Both the position numbers and the translations under genes were made by a program. The notes beneath the pieces were generated by a model. It was given only the letters and a program-made list of their open reading frames with translations. It did no database searches and was not told the origin of the DNA. Positions 38,655 to 43,010 of a stretch of 43,010 bases of DNA are shown in pieces (position 1 is the first letter of the stretch; the number at the start of each line of letters is the position of its first letter). Source of the stretch: Modicisalibacter radicis. Its GTDB lineage: Bacteria > Pseudomonadota > Gammaproteobacteria > Pseudomonadales > Halomonadaceae. Location of the stretch: the NCBI RefSeq assembly GCF_900961225.1, contig NZ_CAAHFN010000064.1, forward strand, positions 1-43,010. Direction: 5' to 3'.

Positions 38655-39770
38655 ATGGATCAACTCGGCGAACTCTCTATCGATGCGCTTCTCGAGCCCA
38701 TCGAAGGCGGTAGCCATGGCGCTGGTGGCGAAGATCTGGCCTTCTCATTGCTGTTCGACGAGATCAAGGAAGCACGCCGGGCCGACCCCACCTATCTGCC
38801 CCAGGGGGAGTGGCAGGCCGAGCTCAAGCAGTCCGACTGGGGGCAGGTCGTCAACCTGTCCGGCAAGGCGCTGGCCGAGCAGAGCAAGGATCTGCAACTG
38901 GCGGGCTGGCTTTGCGAGGGGCTCGCGCATCGACATGGCTTCGACGGTATCCGCTTCGGTCTGACATTTACGGCGCGGTTGCTCGACGAGTACTGGTCGT
39001 CGCTGTACCCCGAGTTCGACGAAGAGGATCTCGAAGAGCGTGCGGCGCGTCTGAGCTGGCTGGGCAACGCCTTGATCGACGTGGTGAGGAGCCTGCCGCT
39101 GGTCGATGGCGAGGCGTATGGCCTGGCGGACTATGACGAATCCCGCCAGGTCGAGAACCAGGCCCGCAGCGATCCCGATGCCATGGAGCATGCCCTGGCC
39201 GAGGGCAAGATCAACGACGAGATCTTCCAGCGTTCGGTGGTGCTGAGCAGCACTGCGTTCCTCCAGGAGCGCCATGCCAGCATTGCCGCTTCCCTGGTGG
39301 CGCTGGCGCAACTGGAAGAAGTCGGCGACCGACGGTTCGGCCGGGAGGCCCCGAGTTTTGCCTCGCTCGAGAAGGTGTTGGTCCAATGCCGCGACCTCAC
39401 TGAAAGACTGTTGCGTGAGCGCGGTGCCGGCATCGCGACCTCGGAAGCGCAAGAAGCCGCCGCCCCGGCGCCTACCGAAGCCCAGGCCCGGGTCGAACCC
39501 CGTTTCGACATGCCGCCTTCGGCCCAGCCCGCCGGCGAGCTGCGCACCAAGCCGAACAGTCGTGACGAAGCCTTCGAGATGCTCAACGGCGTCGCTCGCT
39601 ACTTCAAGGAGCGCGAACCTCACAGCCCGGTGCCGTATCTGATCGAGCGTGCCGTGAAATGGGGACGCATGCCGCTGGAAGAGTGGCTCAAGGACGTGAT
39701 CAAGGACCACGGCGTGATCGACAACATTCGCGACACCCTGGGTACGCAGTCCAGGGATGACGATTACTGA
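38655..39770 (+). CDS. tssA: TssA (ImpA N-domain) assembly protein
   Basis: A 371-aa TssA. The N-terminal ImpA domain shows FSLLFDEIKEARRADPTYLPQGEWQ split around residues 30-55, then DWGQVVNLSGKALAEQSKDLQLAGWL and LLDEYWSSLYPEFDEEDLEERAARL. A Pro/Ala-rich linker lies at about 265-290, and the C-terminal part reads FEMLNGVARYFKEREPHSPVPYLIERAVKWGRMPLEEWL, close to short TssA types. TssA primes and caps the growing tail. The ATG at 38655 (GAGG 8 nt upstream) is preferred to a GTG at 38625. It precedes the next gene by 2 bp. Confidence 0.93.
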   Translation: MDQLGELSIDALLEPIEGGSHGAGGEDLAFSLLFDEIKEARRADPTYLPQGEWQAELKQSDWGQVVNLSGKALAEQSKDLQLAGWLCEGLAHRHGFDGIRFGLTFTARLLDEYWSSLYPEFDEEDLEERAARLSWLGNALIDVVRSLPLVDGEAYGLADYDESRQVENQARSDPDAMEHALAEGKINDEIFQRSVVLSSTAFLQERHASIAASLVALAQLEEVGDRRFGREAPSFASLEKVLVQCRDLTERLLRERGAGIATSEAQEAAAPAPTEAQARVEPRFDMPPSAQPAGELRTKPNSRDEAFEMLNGVARYFKEREPHSPVPYLIERAVKWGRMPLEEWLKDVIKDHGVIDNIRDTLGTQSRDDDY

Positions 39771-39772
39771 CC

Positions 39773-40933
39773 ATGTCTCGTGCCTCGATTTTCGATCTCC
39801 TTCATCAGCGCCAATCCGTTGCCGCGCCGGTCGAGGAAACCGCCGCGGCCCGCAATGACTATGACCCGGATCGGTTACGCCTGGTCGACGCTGTGGCGCT
39901 GACCGCATCGGGCTTCGTCAGCGCGGGCGTGATGCCGGACGAGCAGGCGCCAGGGCTCTCTTCCACGCTTTGTGACCCGGATGGCTTTCCGCTGCTGGTG
40001 CACCAGATCGGCGATGTGATGCCCGTCAGCGAGCCGCGTCTGGGGCGGTTCGAGGCCAAGGCGCCACGCCTGCACACGCTGGTGCAGGCCATCGTGGTGG
40101 AGGCGCTGATGATGCTCGAGGCGCTGCCCGAAGACACCGGGTTCGATGTCGTGTTGACGGCACCGCTCAAGTCGCCTGAGGCGGTCGGCATCGTCGCCGA
40201 GCAGCTGCGCGCCGCCATCGTCGAAACGCAGTACGCCTCGGTGCTGGGCGAGATTCGGCACACCGTCCATGGCGACGACCCACACTCCACGCTGGCGGTC
40301 GGGGACGGCAGCGGGATGCCACACGTGCTGTGGATCAGTGCCGACTCGCTGCTCAATGAAGAGGATGTCGGCGCCTTGGACCATCGTGGTGTGTTGGGGC
40401 GTTCCTCCCGGGGCGCAGGCCTGTATCCCGGTGAAGCGGTCGCCGCGCTGTTGGTGCAACGCCTGCTGCCGGAAGACCTGGCCTTCGACGATGGCTGGCG
40501 CATCGACAAGGGGATTGTCGTCGAACACCAGGCTCGTTCGAGCCGTCGGGATCATGCCAGGCGCCAGGCAATGCTCGAATTGTTGGCGGATGCCTGGCCG
40601 CCGCCTTCCACTTCCCCGCAGGGGATCGAGAGCAGCGTGCCGTCAGGCATCGTCATCGATGCCATGGGATTGCCCGGCAGGGCGGTGGAAGTCGGCAGTG
40701 CGCTGGTCGAGCGCTGGCCGGAGATCGATATGATCGAGGAGGGTATCGGCGTCGATCAGTTCTGTGGTTGGCCGGGGGAGGCGCTGACGGCGCTGATGAT
40801 GGCGCTGGCGATTGCACCGTTAGCCTCGACGGAAAGCGCGCTGGTTCTGGGGCTGGAAGCCGAGACGCGCTCGAGGGTATGGGCGCTGCGTTCCTGCGCG
40901 GCCGAGGCCGCGCAGCCGGGCGATCACTCGTGA
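39773..40933 (+). CDS. T6SS-associated protein with ketosynthase/thiolase-like sequence features, function unknown
   Basis: A 386-aa protein. The segment GLYPGEAVAALLVQRLL near residues 216-232, preceded by WISADSLLNEED at about 187-198, resembles the DS...L...G.xPGEAAAxLL pattern of beta-ketoacyl synthases in the thiolase superfamily. APRLHTLVQAIVVEAL near 98-113 also fits. A canonical active-site TACSS motif is not visible, so any enzymatic role is doubtful. It starts 2 bp after tssA and is the last rightward T6SS gene, overlapping the PAAR gene on the other strand by 10 bp at the 3' ends. Its job in secretion, or in acyl modification of a tip or effector, is unknown. Confidence 0.75.
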   Translation: MSRASIFDLLHQRQSVAAPVEETAAARNDYDPDRLRLVDAVALTASGFVSAGVMPDEQAPGLSSTLCDPDGFPLLVHQIGDVMPVSEPRLGRFEAKAPRLHTLVQAIVVEALMMLEALPEDTGFDVVLTAPLKSPEAVGIVAEQLRAAIVETQYASVLGEIRHTVHGDDPHSTLAVGDGSGMPHVLWISADSLLNEEDVGALDHRGVLGRSSRGAGLYPGEAVAALLVQRLLPEDLAFDDGWRIDKGIVVEHQARSSRRDHARRQAMLELLADAWPPPSTSPQGIESSVPSGIVIDAMGLPGRAVEVGSALVERWPEIDMIEEGIGVDQFCGWPGEALTALMMALAIAPLASTESALVLGLEAETRSRVWALRSCAAEAAQPGDHS

Positions 40934-41193
40934 CCGCTGTCGCCGTTGTGGGACGAAATCAAGGTGGCTCCGCAGGCTGTCTTATGGCCATGCAGCGCAA
41001 CCGGCTTGCCGTTGATCTTCATGGTCGGGTGGCCTTCGACGATGGGGGTGGTACTGCCGTGGCCATCCTTCGGACAGGTGACCTTGTCACCCACGCAGGC
41101 GACGGGTTTGCCGTCGATCAGGTAGCTGCTCTGCGCGGTGATGACCTTGCCGCCGTGGCTGGTGGCGTCACCGAGTACAACGATGCCTTTCAT
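40924..41193 (-). CDS. PAAR-domain spike tip protein
   Basis: An 89-aa single-domain PAAR protein starting MKGIVVLGDATSHGGKVITA, with TCPKDGHGSTTPIVEGHPTMK and PVALHGHKTACGATLI. The conserved His and Cys residues (HGG, VTCPKDGH, HGHKTACG) are the zinc ligands of the PAAR cone that sharpens the VgrG trimer. The start at 41193 has AGGAAG 9 nt upstream; an earlier frame to 41238 is not family-like. It is convergent with the ketosynthase-like gene and divergent from vgrG 2, with 126 bp between the starts. No toxin extension is fused to it. Confidence 0.93.
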   Translation of the reverse strand: MKGIVVLGDATSHGGKVITAQSSYLIDGKPVACVGDKVTCPKDGHGSTTPIVEGHPTMKINGKPVALHGHKTACGATLISSHNGDSGHE

Positions 41194-41319
41194 CGATCCG
41201 GGCTTCCTGGCAAGAAGTGATGGAACAAGCCCGGTCAAGCGGGCTCAGTAGCGAGCGTTAATTTAGCCATCGACACCGCGACGGTACAAGCGTGCGATGA
41301 GCGATGGCAGCGAGGCGAT

Positions 41320-43010
41320 ATGGCAGAAACAGTTTTCGACAATGGATTCGACACCGGCATCGACCTGTCGCAGTCGCAGCGTCTGCTGACCCTCGAGATC
41401 GCCGGGGCGCGGCTGGTGCCCCACCGGCTGGTGGGCGAGGAGCGCGTCAGCGCGCCGTTCACCTACACCCTGGACTGCATCTCGCAGCAGAACGATCTCG
41501 AGCTCAAGACGCTGCTGGCCCAGCCGGCCCGGCTGGCGATCCTGCAGGCCGACGGCCGCTACCGTCGCCTGCACGGGCTGGTCTCCGAGGCGGCGCTGCT
41601 GGGCGAGGATGGCGGGGTCACCTACTACCAGCTCACCCTGGTGCCGTGGCTCAAGATGCTCGAACTGGGCCGCGACAGCCGGATCTTCCAGGACCGCTCG
41701 GTGGTCGATGTGCTCACCGCCGTGTTCGACGGTCATGAACTGGCCAGGGGCCGCTACCGCTTCGACCTGCGTCGCGACTACCCCGCGCGCAGCTACTGCG
41801 TGCAGTATCGCGAGAGCGACCTGAACTTCATCAGCCGCCTCTGCGAGGAAGAGGGTCTCTGGTGGTACGCCGAGTTTGCCGGTGAAGACGATGACTTCGA
41901 CGGCCACCGCATCGTCTTCACCGACGACGTCGACACCTGCCAGCCGGTCTCGCCCCAGGCGATCCGCTTCCACCGCCAGGACGCCACCGAGCGCGAGGAT
42001 GCGCTGACCCGCTGGGGCGGCGTGCGCACCCAGCAACCCACCCGGGTCAGCGTCGGCACCTTCGACTACAAGCAGCCCTCGCTCACCAAGCACACCGGGC
42101 TGGATACGCTCAGCGACCAGGGCAACCTGCCGGAAACCGAGGTCTACGACTACGCCGGCGAGTACTACTACCACGGCTTCGAGCGCGGCGAGCGCCTCAC
42201 CGAGAACCGCCTCGAGGCCCACGAGTCCCTGGCCAAGCGCTTTCGCGGCAGCGGCGGCGCCCGCCAGCTCCAGGCCGGGCGCTGGTTCGAACTCAGCCAG
42301 CACCCGCTGCACGACACCGGTGGCGAAGAAGAACGCCAGTTCCTGCTGCTGGGCGTCACCGTCCACGCCGAGAACGCGCTGCCGGTCTCGGCCCAGCTCC
42401 AGGCGCTACCCGGCAGCCTGCAGCCCCGGCTCGACGCCGCCAAGAAGGCGCACGGTCTCGAGGCAGAAACGGCCGATCCCACCGGTGAACGCCTTGCGGG
42501 CCGTCTCAAGGACTATGCCACCGGCGGCACCGGCCACTTTCTGGTCGATCTCGAGGCCCAGCGTCGCAGCCAGCCCTATCGCCACCCGCTGGTCCATCAG
42601 CGTCCGGTGATCGGCGGGCCCCAGACCGCCACCGTGGTCGGCCCTGCCAATGAGGAGATCCACACCGATCACCTCAACCGCGTCCGCGTCCAGTTCCACT
42701 GGGACCGTCAGGGGCAGAGCGACGAGAATTCCAGCGTCTGGCTGCGGGTCTCCCAGCCCAACGCCGGCGCCGGCTGGGGCGGCGTGTTCGTGCCGCGTAT
42801 CGGTCAGGAAGTCCTCGTCGACTTCCTCGAGGGTGACGCCGACCGCCCGCTGATCACCGGCCGGGTCTACAACGGCGAGCAGACCCCCGACTGGCACAGC
42901 CACGGCCTGCTCTCCGGGTTCAAGAGCAAGACCTATCGCGGCAGCAAGTACAACGAACTCGTCTTCGACGACGCCACCGACCAGGAGCGGGTGCGTCTCA
43001 ACTCCGAAGC
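41320..43010 (+). CDS. tssI: VgrG spike protein (TssI), second copy, 3' end outside window
   Basis: 563 residues are visible with no stop before the window edge. The start is MAETVFDNGFDTGIDLSQSQ with GAGG about 4 nt before the ATG. From residue 15 it is almost identical to VgrG 1, with differences such as K-H-T for K-R-T and D-H-L for D-P-L. The gp27-like and gp5-like parts are complete. The C-terminal extension, which would reveal its cargo, lies beyond the window. It is divergent from the PAAR gene. The next genes downstream are expected to include another effector set, by analogy with the first vgrG. Confidence 0.95.
   Translation, partial: MAETVFDNGFDTGIDLSQSQRLLTLEIAGARLVPHRLVGEERVSAPFTYTLDCISQQNDLELKTLLAQPARLAILQADGRYRRLHGLVSEAALLGEDGGVTYYQLTLVPWLKMLELGRDSRIFQDRSVVDVLTAVFDGHELARGRYRFDLRRDYPARSYCVQYRESDLNFISRLCEEEGLWWYAEFAGEDDDFDGHRIVFTDDVDTCQPVSPQAIRFHRQDATEREDALTRWGGVRTQQPTRVSVGTFDYKQPSLTKHTGLDTLSDQGNLPETEVYDYAGEYYYHGFERGERLTENRLEAHESLAKRFRGSGGARQLQAGRWFELSQHPLHDTGGEEERQFLLLGVTVHAENALPVSAQLQALPGSLQPRLDAAKKAHGLEAETADPTGERLAGRLKDYATGGTGHFLVDLEAQRRSQPYRHPLVHQRPVIGGPQTATVVGPANEEIHTDHLNRVRVQFHWDRQGQSDENSSVWLRVSQPNAGAGWGGVFVPRIGQEVLVDFLEGDADRPLITGRVYNGEQTPDWHSHGLLSGFKSKTYRGSKYNELVFDDATDQERVRLNSE
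41362..43010 (+). repeat. Long inverted repeat, right arm (vgrG 2)
   Basis: Reverse-orientation partner of 15725-17373. The two arms enclose about 24 kb with clpV to the PAAR gene. The arm continues to the window edge, so its full length is not known. The identity is high enough to allow homologous recombination. Confidence 0.9.

Overview
The window looks like a chromosomal stretch from a GC-rich gammaproteobacterium, most likely a member of the Halomonadaceae (Halomonas or a close relative). That placement is an inference from overall protein character, GC-rich codon use and gene content; there is no rRNA in the window to confirm it.

Left part (1 to about 7450): genes for low-oxygen and nitric-oxide metabolism. 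In order these are the 3' end of a NorR-type sigma-54 activator, ubiT (oxygen-independent ubiquinone synthesis), a 139-bp MITE-like element, a cytochrome P450, a stand-alone SdhB-like iron-sulfur protein, nnrS, and a leftward operon hemN - CopD-like membrane protein - YbaN/DUF454 protein. FNR/ANR/DNR-type palindromes lie upstream of ubiT, the P450 gene and hemN. The one before hemN is centred exactly 41.5 bp from the start predicted by a TATAGT -10 box.

Right part (about 7500 to 43010): one type VI secretion system (T6SS) built as two divergent blocks around a regulatory region near 26.4-27.3 kb. The leftward block is an uncharacterised 251-aa gene, tssB, tssC, tssE, tssF, tssG, clpV (tssH), vgrG, a DUF4123 adaptor, a MIX-motif VasX-like effector, a membrane immunity protein, then a second N-terminally truncated toxin copy with its own immunity gene. 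The rightward block is tssJ, tssK, tssL, tssM, tagF, a second IcmF-like protein fused to an OmpA peptidoglycan-binding domain, hcp, tssA and a ketosynthase-like T6SS-associated gene. A PAAR gene on the opposite strand and a second vgrG (cut by the window edge) close the window. All thirteen core components (TssA to TssM) and a PAAR tip protein are present. PpkA, PppA and Fha are not seen here.

Most unusual points: (1) the IcmF-OmpA fusion, in a cluster whose TssL lacks an OmpA domain, suggests that peptidoglycan anchoring is carried by a TssM paralogue; (2) the tandem toxin-C-terminus plus immunity cassettes of about 2.5 kb have near-identical central parts and diverged membrane segments, like a toxin reservoir; (3) two nearly identical vgrG genes in opposite orientation bracket the T6SS core as inverted repeats; (4) a 50-bp interrupted palindrome plus two more inverted repeats lie before the leftward tss operon. 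No tRNA, rRNA or CRISPR array was seen.
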